From positions 1 to 64,000 of the forward strand of contig NZ_AZGK01000003.1 of assembly GCF_001435315.1 (NCBI RefSeq): DNA of 64,000 bases, given 5' to 3'. The translations under genes were made by a program, and so were the position numbers. Shown here piece by piece: positions 1 to 8,052 of the stretch. Numbering within the stretch: position 1 is the first letter of the stretch; each line of letters starts with the position of its first letter. The notes beneath the pieces were generated by a model. It was given only the letters and a program-made list of their open reading frames with translations, made no database searches and was not told where the DNA came from. The stretch comes from Lentilactobacillus parabuchneri DSM 5707 = NBRC 107865 (lineage in GTDB: Bacteria; Bacillota; Bacilli; Lactobacillales; Lactobacillaceae).

Positions 1-36
1 CGTGAGCTGAGACTTTTGTCCCAGCCTCTTTTATAT
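1..36. terminator. 3' half of a hairpin terminator cut by the window edge
   Basis: The sequence GAGACTTTTGTCCCAGCCTC followed by a T-rich stretch looks like the 3' arm and tail of a rho-independent terminator whose 5' arm lies outside the window. Its core (GACTTTTGTCCCAGCC) resembles the arms of the terminators at 20655-20695 and 47000-47044. It would end the gene to the left and possibly also the permease on the minus strand. Confidence 0.5.
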
Positions 37-50
37 TTTAAAATAAGTTA

Positions 51-1661
51 CTAATCATCATCGTTCATTTTAACGGTGTCGTTCAGCTTCTTGGCCTGAT
101 AGAAATCAGGGAAAACGTGGGCGGTTTTGATTCCCCAGTAGTAAAACGCCAGGGATGCCAAGGCAATGACAACGAAGTCCCATGGATAATGGATCCAGTT
201 GATGCCATTGAACTCGGCGCTGCCAATATATGACATGATCGAAATAAAGATCAGATAAATAATCATCCACATACTGGAGTAAAACGCCTTTCTGGTATCA
301 ACGTAACCAGCTCGATATTCATAGTAAAAGTAAAATGGTAGGCCGATCAAAATGACCAGAATGACTTCAACGGTTGTTGGCCACATTGCCCAATAAATGG
401 CCAGAGAGGCCAAGACAAATGAAAGTGGGGCCATCCAGCCAAGATTCTTTAATTTGACCGGACGCTTGAAGTTAGGCGCCAATTTCCGGAAGGCAACCGC
501 GGTCACCGGACCGGTTAAATAAGCGATTAATGTCGACGTTGAAATAACGGTTGCCAACGTTGACCATGACCTGAATACGGAAACCATCAGCATACTAAGT
601 ACGAGGTTGACGATCATCGCAACTCGCGGGATGCCGTACTTTTGATTGATTTTACCGATAAAGCTTGGAATATGTTGATTGCTTTCCATGGCGTACAAGG
701 CGCGGCCAGTGGAAGCAGCAAATGACACGCCGGTTCCGACTGGCGAAACAAAGGCGTCCATGTACAACAGAACGGATAACCAGCGAATGCCCAACATAAT
801 CGCTAAATCAGCGAACGGCGAGTTAAAATCAAAACCACTCCAACCGGTTGACGCAAGCGTTGACGGCTTCATAGATGTGATGTAAGTGCTTTGAAGCAGA
901 ATGTAAATAATCCCACTGATCAGCAATGAAATAAAAATACCACGACCGATATTTTTCCGAGATTTTTTGATTTCGCTTCCCATATTGATCACGGTCTGAA
1001 ATGCGTTAAATGAAAAGATAATCCCGGCGGCCGACGTTGCGGCGAAAATCGGAGCCGAACCATATGGCATAAACTCGTGAACAGAGTGACCGTAGTTTTG
1101 CGGATAAAATCCTGACACGGTCAGCATGATAATTGTTAGGGCAGGAACCCCGATTTTTAGAATTGATATTAAACTGGTGAAGCTGGTTAACAGTTTAACG
1201 GACCAGAAATTTAAGAGGGTGAATACTAAGATAAATACGAAAACAACCATTAAGCCGGACGTGGTGATCGCACCGTTTTTCAAAAACGCGTGGGTCCAGT
1301 TCGCCCATGACCACGGCCAGGAACTCATATACTGAACAGCGGCGACGGCTTCAATCGGAATTAACGTGATTAATGAAATCCAGTTGGCCCATGATGCAAT
1401 GAACCCCAAAAGTGGCCCGTGTGAATATTGGGCATAGCGGCTCATTCCGCCAGCCTCGGGAAACATTGCGCCGATTTCGACATAGTCATAAGCGATTGCC
1501 GCAATCACGACGCCACCAATGACCCAAGAAATAATCGCTGCCGGGCCGGCAATCTTAGTTGCTTCCCATGATCCGAAAAGCCAGCCGGAACCAATCAGTG
1601 ATCCCAGTGTCAGCATGACAAGTTGAAAAAGTCCAATCTTTGTTGTGTTTTTTGAATCCAT
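51..1661 (-). CDS. APC superfamily amino acid permease
   Basis: A 536-residue integral membrane protein of the amino acid-polyamine-organocation superfamily. The N-terminus carries the family helix-1 signature (MLTLGSLIGSGWLFG, residues about 16-30) with the unwound GSGW substrate loop, and about 12-14 hydrophobic segments follow. The length and the long C-terminal part with extra helices resemble the YveA/aspartate-proton symporter group, but the substrate cannot be read from sequence. The ATG is preceded by AGGAGG at seven bases. It appears monocistronic. The C-terminus is acidic (NDDD). Confidence 0.85.
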   Translation of the reverse strand: MDSKNTTKIGLFQLVMLTLGSLIGSGWLFGSWEATKIAGPAAIISWVIGGVVIAAIAYDYVEIGAMFPEAGGMSRYAQYSHGPLLGFIASWANWISLITLIPIEAVAAVQYMSSWPWSWANWTHAFLKNGAITTSGLMVVFVFILVFTLLNFWSVKLLTSFTSLISILKIGVPALTIIMLTVSGFYPQNYGHSVHEFMPYGSAPIFAATSAAGIIFSFNAFQTVINMGSEIKKSRKNIGRGIFISLLISGIIYILLQSTYITSMKPSTLASTGWSGFDFNSPFADLAIMLGIRWLSVLLYMDAFVSPVGTGVSFAASTGRALYAMESNQHIPSFIGKINQKYGIPRVAMIVNLVLSMLMVSVFRSWSTLATVISTSTLIAYLTGPVTAVAFRKLAPNFKRPVKLKNLGWMAPLSFVLASLAIYWAMWPTTVEVILVILIGLPFYFYYEYRAGYVDTRKAFYSSMWMIIYLIFISIMSYIGSAEFNGINWIHYPWDFVVIALASLAFYYWGIKTAHVFPDFYQAKKLNDTVKMNDDD

Positions 1662-1804
1662 GTATACCTCCTGTTAGCAATGACAACTAGTTTACCAAAG
1701 ATAAAAATGATTGCAAATGATTGAAAACGGACAACCGCGGGCTATGGTTGTCAAAACAGGGGGTTGGGGAAATTTGATGGATTTTGAAATTTCACAAATA
1801 TTGC

Positions 1805-1829
1805 AAAAAAACACCCAAATTTTGGGTGC
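1805..1829 (-). terminator. Rho-independent terminator of the secreted SH3-like protein gene
   Basis: CACCCAAA and TTTGGGTG form a short stem and are followed on the minus strand by a run of seven T. It lies just after the stop codon of the minus-strand gene that ends at 1852. Confidence 0.8.
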
Positions 1830-1851
1830 TTAACAATGAATCGATCACAGA

Positions 1852-2883
1852 TTATTTTTGGGATGCATTATTATCGGATTTGGACTGACCGTTTGCTGGT
1901 GAACCTGAGTTACTGTTTTGACCAGGTAATTCTTTTGTGCTGTCTTTAGGTCCTTCAGTTTCTTTAGGTTGTATTTTATCAGAAGTTGACTTATCTTCTT
2001 TGACTGGCTCAGGAGCAGGAGTAACAGCGTTTGAGCCGGTACCAATTTTGATTTGTGACCAATCGACATATCCCGAAATCTTACCATCAGCCGTTTTAAT
2101 CATAACTTGCTTGTGGCCATCATGAGGGTCATTTAAGGCAATCAAAATTTTAGTTCCCTTTTTTACACGTGCTGCAAGAACTTGAGAAGCTGGTTTACCG
2201 GTGTTGTCTTTTGAATCCCATGTTTGGTGGTAGACCCAACTTGTATCGGCAATCTCGCCTTCAGTATAGGTATCGAAGGCATGCTCAGAATCCGGCTGAG
2301 CAGCTCGTTTCTTTTCAACTTTGTTAGTCACCTTGCTTTTTCCTGAAACAACTGTACTTGGTTGGGAAGGATACGAGGAAATGCTTGAAGTGCTTTGAGA
2401 ACTTTGACTAGCAGAATTTGCTGGTTTTACCGTATTTACACTATTAGAAGCCCCTGAAGCGGCAGGTGTTGATTGTGATGACGCAATACCAGGTTTGGCG
2501 TCACCGTTAGTGATTGGTGTAACCTTACCACCCTTATTTTTGATCAACTTAACACTGTTTTTGTTGATCCAGCCGCTAATTTTGCCACCTTTGACAAAGT
2601 AATAAATGGTTCCGCTCTTAACTTTCATGTGGCGAAGGGTGGTTAAGACCAATCCCTTTTTATGGGAGATTCGGTATTTAATTTTAGAATTTTTGGAAGT
2701 CTTATATGGTTTGTTCCAAATAATTCCCTTACCGTTTTTTAACCCAACTTTGTGGTGAGCCATCGCCTTGTTCCAAAGAACCTTTTGATAAGCCTGGTGA
2801 TGACTGGCTGAAGCGTTGGACGAAACGCCCCCTAAAACACCCAAAGAAATTAGTGAAGCCAACGCAATTCTAGATAATCTCAT
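1852..2883 (-). CDS. Secreted protein with two SH3-like modules
   Basis: I set the start at the internal ATG (MRLSRIALASLIS...) because GGAGGAG sits eight bases upstream and a Sec signal peptide begins there; the longer frame adds 14 implausible residues. The 343-residue product has a signal peptide cleaved near SNASA-SHH, an SH3-like module rich in Lys, Tyr and Trp (about residues 40-115, ending in GWINKNSVKLI), a Ser/Ala/Gln/Thr-rich linker, a second SH3/GW-like module (about 215-280, ending in GYVDWSQIKIG) and a polar Pro/Ser/Asn tail. There is no LPXTG or transmembrane anchor, so attachment would be non-covalent or it is released. Similar modules in lactobacilli bind the cell wall. Function beyond surface location is unknown. 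Confidence 0.75.
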   Translation of the reverse strand: MRLSRIALASLISLGVLGGVSSNASASHHQAYQKVLWNKAMAHHKVGLKNGKGIIWNKPYKTSKNSKIKYRISHKKGLVLTTLRHMKVKSGTIYYFVKGGKISGWINKNSVKLIKNKGGKVTPITNGDAKPGIASSQSTPAASGASNSVNTVKPANSASQSSQSTSSISSYPSQPSTVVSGKSKVTNKVEKKRAAQPDSEHAFDTYTEGEIADTSWVYHQTWDSKDNTGKPASQVLAARVKKGTKILIALNDPHDGHKQVMIKTADGKISGYVDWSQIKIGTGSNAVTPAPEPVKEDKSTSDKIQPKETEGPKDSTKELPGQNSNSGSPANGQSKSDNNASQK

Positions 2884-3062
2884 AAAATATACTCCTCCAA
2901 AAATATTGTTTGCAGTTATTTGCAACAGGGTAAATTATATGGGGCATTAATTAAAAATGGGGTTAAATTTCGTGAATATTTCATGAGTATTGGATAAAAT
3001 GTATTTAATAAAACATCTAAAAAATAAAAACCGTACCAAAAAATATCCCGTTATGGTAAAAT

Positions 3063-3082
3063 AAAAAAGCAGGTTACCCTGC
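3063..3082 (-). terminator. Terminator hairpin after the 188-residue protein
   Basis: GCAGG-TTAC-CCTGC forms a stem followed on the minus strand by six T. The right flank is also T-rich on the plus strand, but no plus-strand gene precedes it. Confidence 0.7.
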
Positions 3083-3087
3083 CATTT

Positions 3088-3654
3088 TTATTCGTGGTGT
3101 TTGTTCTTTGAATTGTCCGTTTCAGTCAATCGATTAGACATCCGTTCGACTTGATCCACAATCGTAATAAATGAATTAACGTTTTTATTGTATTCAGAGT
3201 CGATTTTGGTAAGATGTTCCTCATAATCCGTCCGCAGCCGTTTCAGACGCTCAAATGTGGCGTTGATTTGATTTAATCGGTTACGCAGCATTTTTAAGTT
3301 TGCAACGGTTGGGGTCAAATAGTCTGGATTATTTCCTTTGACATTCAAGTAGCCAACATAATCAAATGTGTCGAGGTCCAATTCGGGTTCGGAAAGGACT
3401 GTCAGGCCACCGTCCAGTAAGGCTTTATTGCCACTGAGATTGGTCAAAACAAGCGACTTTCCTGTATCCATATTGACGACCTTAACGTATCCATATGAAC
3501 TTTCGTTAACGTCGGCACTTACCGTGTAGCCAAGGCTGAATATCAGCTGCAAGGCGTCATTTTGAGGCGCGGTAAATGTATTGGTTAAAAAGTTCTTTTG
3601 GTAAATTTTTAAGACTTTTTTGATTGCTAAATTTGGTCTTAGTTTTCGCGGCAT
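3088..3654 (-). CDS. Hypothetical protein with C-terminal coiled coil
   Basis: 188 residues, no signal peptide or membrane segment. The first 110 residues look globular (basic start, then alternating beta-type stretches such as YGYVKVVNMDTGKSLVLTN). Residues about 115-175 have regular leucine/isoleucine spacing typical of a coiled coil (NLKMLRNRLNQINATFERLKRL), ending in a His-Lys-rich tail. A GGGAG motif lies about nine bases before the ATG. I do not recognise the family. It is a single gene with its own terminator, downstream in direction of transcription of nothing obvious. Confidence 0.6.
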   Translation of the reverse strand: MPRKLRPNLAIKKVLKIYQKNFLTNTFTAPQNDALQLIFSLGYTVSADVNESSYGYVKVVNMDTGKSLVLTNLSGNKALLDGGLTVLSEPELDLDTFDYVGYLNVKGNNPDYLTPTVANLKMLRNRLNQINATFERLKRLRTDYEEHLTKIDSEYNKNVNSFITIVDQVERMSNRLTETDNSKNKHHE

Positions 3655-3765
3655 ATCATCACACTCCCGTCCTTACATACATATTATACTGTGCCACAAG
3701 TTAAAAATGGGTTTAAAGGGGCTAAATTTCTATTTTCTTCAACATTTATTTAGATATTCATCTAA

Positions 3766-5379
3766 TTATTCTTCAATCATAATCGCATTGATACCTTTTC
3801 CGGCTAAAACTCGAGAAGCATTATACGGACCAAGTCCCTTACGGAATGTGATGTAGACTTTTTTATCCTTTGGAATCTCATCAATTCGGTCACGTAGTTC
3901 TGATAATGGGATGTTCAGGGTGGGGGTGATGGAACCGGCCACCGGTTTGCCAGCCTCTCGGATATCTAAAAATGCCGCATGAGCTAAGTCATCTGGAGAA
4001 ATCGCTTCTGCTTTAATCGTGGCAGTTGTATTTGTAAGCTGGTTAATGGCGACATATCCCGCAATGTTCAAGACATCTCGGGTCGATGAGTAAGGCGGCG
4101 AATAAGGAATTTCCAGGGAAGGCAAATCAAACGCCGTTAAATTACCGGTAATTGCGACGGACAATTCGGCAATCCGCTTATCAATCCCGTTTCGACCAAC
4201 AGCTTGACCGCCCAGAATTTTACCGGTTTTATCTTCGTAAATTAATTTGAAGTTCACTCGATCAGCATTTGGATAGAAATAAGCTCGGTCAAAAGGTGTG
4301 ATGAAGACGGTCTTGTAATTCGTAATCCCAAGTTGCTGTAAAGTTTGCTCTGTAAAGCCAACGAAACTGGCAGTTAAATCAAAGAACTTTGATACGCCAG
4401 CACTAATAAAGCCTTTGTATTCTAAGGAACTTCCATTTAAGATATCGGCCAATAAATGACCCTGCCGATTTGCAGCACTCGACAGCAAGCTTGGAATGGG
4501 CTTGCCGGTAATTAAACTCGTCGTCTCGATCACATCGCCAATCGCGTAGATATCGGGTAGATTTGTCTGCAGATGATGATCAACGATCACGTGGCCATCA
4601 TCAGACAGGTTAATGCCAGCAGCCCCTGCGATTTCACTATTTGGTTGAACACCTGTGCCTAAAAACAGCATGTCTGTTTCATGAATTGTTCCATCGGCTA
4701 AAACGAGGGTATGACCGTTATCGCGGATCTCGTCGACCGTTTCATTAAGGATGACATGAACGCCTTGTTTGTGCAATTCTTCGGCAACAATATCCGTAAT
4801 TTCCGGATCAAATGGCGAAGCAACGTGTCCGGACTGCTCGACGATTGTCACGTCAATATTGTTATCGACGAGTGCTTCTGAAACTTCGATTCCAATTGAA
4901 CCGGCCCCCAGGACCGTTGCGTGTTGCGGGTGCTTTTCGTCAATAAACGCTTTGATCTTATCTGCATCGGTCACGGCTCGTAGAACAAACGCGTTATCTG
5001 CGTCATGAATACCCTTAATTTCGGGGAATGTTGGACTGGCTCCTGTTGCAATGATCAACTTGTCATAAGACTCACGATAAGTTTCCCCCGTTTGAAGGTT
5101 TTTGACGTCAACATTTTTGTCGGCGGAATTAATCTTGGTCACTTCATTAAATAATCGAACATCAATATTATTTTTCTGCTTTAAAATTTCTGGGGTTCGT
5201 TCGATTACTGCGGACCGATCCTTGATCAGGCCACCCAAGTAATAAGGCAGGGCACAACTGGCAACAGAAATTGCCGCGCCACGTTCAAGGATAATAATTT
5301 CAGCATTTTCGTTTATTCGACGAAGTCTGGTGGCAAATGAAGGCCCACCGGCAATTCCACCAATAACTAGTACTTTCAT
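3766..5379 (-). CDS. CoA-disulfide reductase/NADH oxidase-like flavoprotein with degenerate rhodanese domain
   Basis: 537 residues of the pyridine nucleotide-disulfide oxidoreductase class III group. FAD binds at VIGGIAGG (5-12); the redox-active single Cys is at residue 42 in SCALPYYLGG; the NAD(P)H-binding motif GAGSIGIEVSEAL is near 158-170; the second FAD motif YAIGDV is near 270. The C-terminal 80 residues align with a rhodanese domain (LDIREAGKPVAGSITP), but the expected catalytic Cys in the VYxxC loop is replaced (VYITFRKG) and the usual GGY end is missing, so sulfurtransferase activity is unlikely. Likely role: reduction of CoA disulfide or related low-molecular-weight disulfides, or oxygen, in thiol homeostasis. 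RBS GAGGAG at eight bases. Next gene downstream of its promoter is a universal stress protein on the same strand. Confidence 0.85.
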   Translation of the reverse strand: MKVLVIGGIAGGPSFATRLRRINENAEIIILERGAAISVASCALPYYLGGLIKDRSAVIERTPEILKQKNNIDVRLFNEVTKINSADKNVDVKNLQTGETYRESYDKLIIATGASPTFPEIKGIHDADNAFVLRAVTDADKIKAFIDEKHPQHATVLGAGSIGIEVSEALVDNNIDVTIVEQSGHVASPFDPEITDIVAEELHKQGVHVILNETVDEIRDNGHTLVLADGTIHETDMLFLGTGVQPNSEIAGAAGINLSDDGHVIVDHHLQTNLPDIYAIGDVIETTSLITGKPIPSLLSSAANRQGHLLADILNGSSLEYKGFISAGVSKFFDLTASFVGFTEQTLQQLGITNYKTVFITPFDRAYFYPNADRVNFKLIYEDKTGKILGGQAVGRNGIDKRIAELSVAITGNLTAFDLPSLEIPYSPPYSSTRDVLNIAGYVAINQLTNTTATIKAEAISPDDLAHAAFLDIREAGKPVAGSITPTLNIPLSELRDRIDEIPKDKKVYITFRKGLGPYNASRVLAGKGINAIMIEE

Positions 5380-5478
5380 AGTTGATTCTCCTCTCGGATT
5401 ACAGCGCTTACATATACTAATTTAATCATACCTTGTTGGGGAATAAGGTCAACAAATTGCCCCCTAAATATAGCCATG

Positions 5479-5518
5479 AAAAAAGACCACCAAAGAACAC
5501 AGTTGTCCTTCGATGATC
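5479..5518 (-). terminator. Terminator of the universal stress protein gene
   Basis: A long imperfect stem (GACCACC...GATGATC with G-U pairs) is followed on the minus strand by six T. It separates the usp gene from the flavoprotein gene downstream. Confidence 0.7.
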
Positions 5519-5537
5519 TATATGGGTGATAGTTGAT

Positions 5538-6023
5538 TTAATCCTTTGGAAATGGAATATATGGCTTATTGTCTGTGTTCGTTCGAATGACCATGACGTC
5601 ACACTTGGCATTTCTGTCAACGAATGATGACACTGATCCTTCTAAAACACGTTGTAGCCGACTCATACCGGTTGCGCCGATGATGATTAAGTCAGATTTG
5701 TGGTCTCTTGGGAATTCCATTGAAATAACAGTCTTTGGATTACCGAAACGAATGTGAATTTGAATGTCGTCAAGACCCGATTCTTTTTTAATCCGGTCAA
5801 CGAGTTTGTTCAAATAGTCCGTGGTATCTTCAACAAGATTGTTGATGACATCGCCGTCTACCATTCCGCCGTAGTTATAACCGTATTGTTGTGTGCTCAG
5901 AACATGAAGTACGTCCAAATGAGCATCGTTATTTTTTGCAAATTGTGCGCCCTTTGCCAATGCGTCCTCTGACTGACTAGACCCATCGACCGGTACTAAA
6001 ATGGTTTTATAATTGGATTCCAT
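5538..6023 (-). CDS. Universal stress protein, UspA family
   Basis: 161 residues with the ATP-binding Usp fold. The start is the ATG of MESNYKTILVPVDGS, seven bases after GGGAGG; a GTG 15 bases further up is inside the RBS region and less likely. The ATP-binding motif G-x2-G-x9-G-S is intact (GATGMSRLQRVLEGS, about residues 122-136), which places it in the nucleotide-binding subclass. These cytoplasmic proteins are dimeric and accumulate under stress. Monocistronic with its own terminator. Confidence 0.9.
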   Translation of the reverse strand: MESNYKTILVPVDGSSQSEDALAKGAQFAKNNDAHLDVLHVLSTQQYGYNYGGMVDGDVINNLVEDTTDYLNKLVDRIKKESGLDDIQIHIRFGNPKTVISMEFPRDHKSDLIIIGATGMSRLQRVLEGSVSSFVDRNAKCDVMVIRTNTDNKPYIPFPKD

Positions 6024-6100
6024 GAAGAAACCTCCCACAAATTAATTTAAGTTCATTATATCACTAATTTTTCTTTGTCATAACGTCTGAAAACCAAATA

Positions 6101-6610
6101 TTATGGCTTACTTGGAATGGTGAATTCGGCAGTTGCCAGGATGTGTCCGCGCATTGCGTCTTGCAGTTCGTTCAACCAAAAGCCGTCTTTTAACGGTAAT
6201 TCGGCGTCCAATGCAAACATTGATAAATGATAGTTGTGAACTTTATCCGGTGGGTTGGGTCCGTTATAATGCCACGCAGTTTTAACGTCTTTGTTACCAA
6301 TCATGCCGCCTGCCGTGCTGTTTCTGCCCTGAACCATTGGCACCTTCAACGTTTGACTGTTGTCTTCCGGAATTTCGGTGACGGTTGGTGCGATATTGGC
6401 AGCAATCCAATGGATCCATGGAAAGCCACTGACTGGTACGGCATCCCAATCCAAAAAGGTGAGTGCCAAAGATTTGGCTTCTTCCGGGACACCGTTAATT
6501 TTAATTGGAAACGAGACAATTGGTTTGCCGTCCACGATGTCGGCAGCTGCCGCATACTTCGCGTATTTGTCTGCTAAGAGACCCTTTGTAAGTGGTACTT
6601 GAATGTCCAT
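6101..6610 (-). CDS. PEBP/YbhB-type Raf kinase inhibitor-like protein
   Basis: 169 residues of the phosphatidylethanolamine-binding protein family, bacterial YbhB/YbcL branch. Visible family motifs are FLDWDAVPVSGFPWIHW (DxD-type and P-x-x-H-W ligand-pocket strand) and NGPNPPDKVHNYHLSMFALD, which forms the anion-binding pocket. I chose the second ATG (MDIQVPL) because AGGAGG is seven bases before it and only one base from the first ATG. The cellular role of the family in bacteria is unclear; this is a cytosolic protein with no signal peptide. Confidence 0.85.
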   Translation of the reverse strand: MDIQVPLTKGLLADKYAKYAAAADIVDGKPIVSFPIKINGVPEEAKSLALTFLDWDAVPVSGFPWIHWIAANIAPTVTEIPEDNSQTLKVPMVQGRNSTAGGMIGNKDVKTAWHYNGPNPPDKVHNYHLSMFALDAELPLKDGFWLNELQDAMRGHILATAEFTIPSKP

Positions 6611-6675
6611 GGTCATCCCTCCTTAAGTCCATGATATGTCTTTTACGTTGAGATTAAAATAATCTGTTTTTTAAA

Positions 6676-7293
6676 TTATTTGATGAAACGTAAGATGAAA
6701 TAGCCCTGACCGTTTGACGTAATTGTATAATTCACATAGCCGGCTTTGAGCCACTGCTGTTTAGTCGCATTTGCCCAATTCTTGGCGTCTTGAACCGAGG
6801 CAAAGGTATGGGTGCTGGCAAATTGGTCGGGCGCCTTCTGGGGCTTGGCAGGTTTGTTGCTCTTAATGCCATTGAGTAGATTTTGCTCTTGTGAACGAAC
6901 CGATTGGTTTTGTTCCTCATTGATTGTCGTTTGGAACTGGGAACGTTCTTTGGGTGACAGTCCGCCGTCACTGGCGTCTTTGAGCTTGTTGCTAAACGCG
7001 TTCACCCGATTTTTTTCAACTTGACTCGTCAGTGCACCCTTGTCACTTTTTCCGGTTAAAGCCTTTTCGGACTTGTTGATGGTTTTGCTAATCTCGTTTG
7101 TGGAATTACTCTTAGACCGGCCATTACCGGACGTTAACAACCAACTGACAGACAGGGCAAGGGCAATCCCGATAACCAAAATTAAGAGTGCCAACCACCA
7201 GCCGCTATATTGTTTCTTGTGTTGACGGCGCCGATTCTCTTCAGAATTGAAGTCGTATTTTTTGTATTGTGGTTCATTGTCATGCCTATTCAA
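6676..7293 (-). CDS. Single-pass membrane protein with extracellular C-terminal domain
   Basis: 205 residues starting at TTG, supported by GAGG seven bases upstream. The N-terminal 30 residues are charged and cytoplasmic, one transmembrane helix follows (about 31-53, WWLALLILVIGIALALSVSWLL), then a long Ser/Lys/Asn-rich extracellular coiled or disordered stretch. The last 50 residues (TFASVQDAKNWANATKQQWLKAGYVNYTITSNGQGYFILRF) form a compact beta-alpha-beta-like domain reminiscent of peptidoglycan-binding SPOR-type domains; that likeness is only an impression. Function unknown. Confidence 0.6.
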   Translation of the reverse strand: MNRHDNEPQYKKYDFNSEENRRRQHKKQYSGWWLALLILVIGIALALSVSWLLTSGNGRSKSNSTNEISKTINKSEKALTGKSDKGALTSQVEKNRVNAFSNKLKDASDGGLSPKERSQFQTTINEEQNQSVRSQEQNLLNGIKSNKPAKPQKAPDQFASTHTFASVQDAKNWANATKQQWLKAGYVNYTITSNGQGYFILRFIK

Positions 7294-7396
7294 ATCAATA
7301 CCTCATTTAGATTCTATTATTGCATATTAATCTAGTTGAATATATTATAACAGATAGCGAAAATCTTGTATTTTTAAACCACAAAGGATGGCCAAT

Positions 7397-7846
7397 ATGG
7401 ATGATGTGTATGTAAAACAATTTTCCCAACTGACAACAAACGAACTCTTCGATATTTATAAGCTCAGGGTAGCAGTCTTTGTGGTCGAACAAAAATGTTA
7501 CTACCAAGAAGTTGATGACGACGATAAGATTTCCTACCACTTGATGTTTAAAGACGCGCGTGGGCAATTAACCGCTTATGCACGGATTATCCCTGAAGAA
7601 AATCGGACGGTTGCCCGAATCGGACGAGTGGTCGTCGATCCCCAAAGCCGTGGCGGTGGTCACGGAAGAAGACTCGTCGATCAAGCATTGGCTCAAATTC
7701 CACAATTAATGCCCAAAGCCAGTAAAATTGTTTTGGCAGGTCAACAATATCTCAATCAGTTTTATCAATCATTTGGTTTTAAAAATGTTAGTGACGTTTA
7801 TTTGGAAGACGGCATTCCCCACATTGACATGGAGAAGCTGATCTAA
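7397..7846 (+). CDS. GNAT acetyltransferase, ElaA type
   Basis: 149 residues. The second ATG (MDDVYVKQF) has AAAGGA eight bases upstream, whereas the first ATG directly abuts that motif, so 7397 is preferred. The protein has the ElaA hallmarks: LRVAVFVVEQKCYYQEVDDDD near residues 25-45, the acetyl-CoA pyrophosphate loop RVVVDPQSRGGGHGRRLV near 75-92, and FYQSFGFKNVSDVYLEDGIPHIDM at the end. The acceptor substrate is unknown. It lies just upstream of the pyrP promoter. Confidence 0.85.
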   Translation: MDDVYVKQFSQLTTNELFDIYKLRVAVFVVEQKCYYQEVDDDDKISYHLMFKDARGQLTAYARIIPEENRTVARIGRVVVDPQSRGGGHGRRLVDQALAQIPQLMPKASKIVLAGQQYLNQFYQSFGFKNVSDVYLEDGIPHIDMEKLI

Positions 7847-7852
7847 ATTAGA

Positions 7853-7990
7853 TTGACAAGTGTTTTCAGTATATTATAATTATTTCAACGAATGAATCTT
7901 TAACTCTGGTCCCGTGAGGCTGGTAAGAGGACGATATTGAACGAGTGAAGGCTCGAAAATGTCTGTCGGCTTGCCGGCGGGCATTTTTTT
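7853..7990 (+). promoter_or_regulatory. pyrP promoter and PyrR-dependent attenuator leader
   Basis: A near-consensus promoter is TTGACA (7853-7858), 16 bases, TATAAT (7875-7880). About 20 bases into the transcript is the PyrR-binding loop sequence GGTCCCGTGAGGCTGGTAAG (7909-7928), which matches the known anti-antiterminator consensus of pyrimidine operons. A terminator stem of twelve pairs follows at 7959-7982 (ATGTCTGTCGGC with GCCGGCGGGCAT, including G-U pairs) and a T7 tract. Known mechanism: PyrR with UMP stabilises the anti-antiterminator so that transcription stops before pyrP when pyrimidines are plentiful. Confidence 0.9.
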
Positions 7991-8052
7991 GTGCGGTTCG
8001 AGGTGCAGTGGTGACATAAAGATTTAAATTTAAATGAGGGTGGCAAATATAT

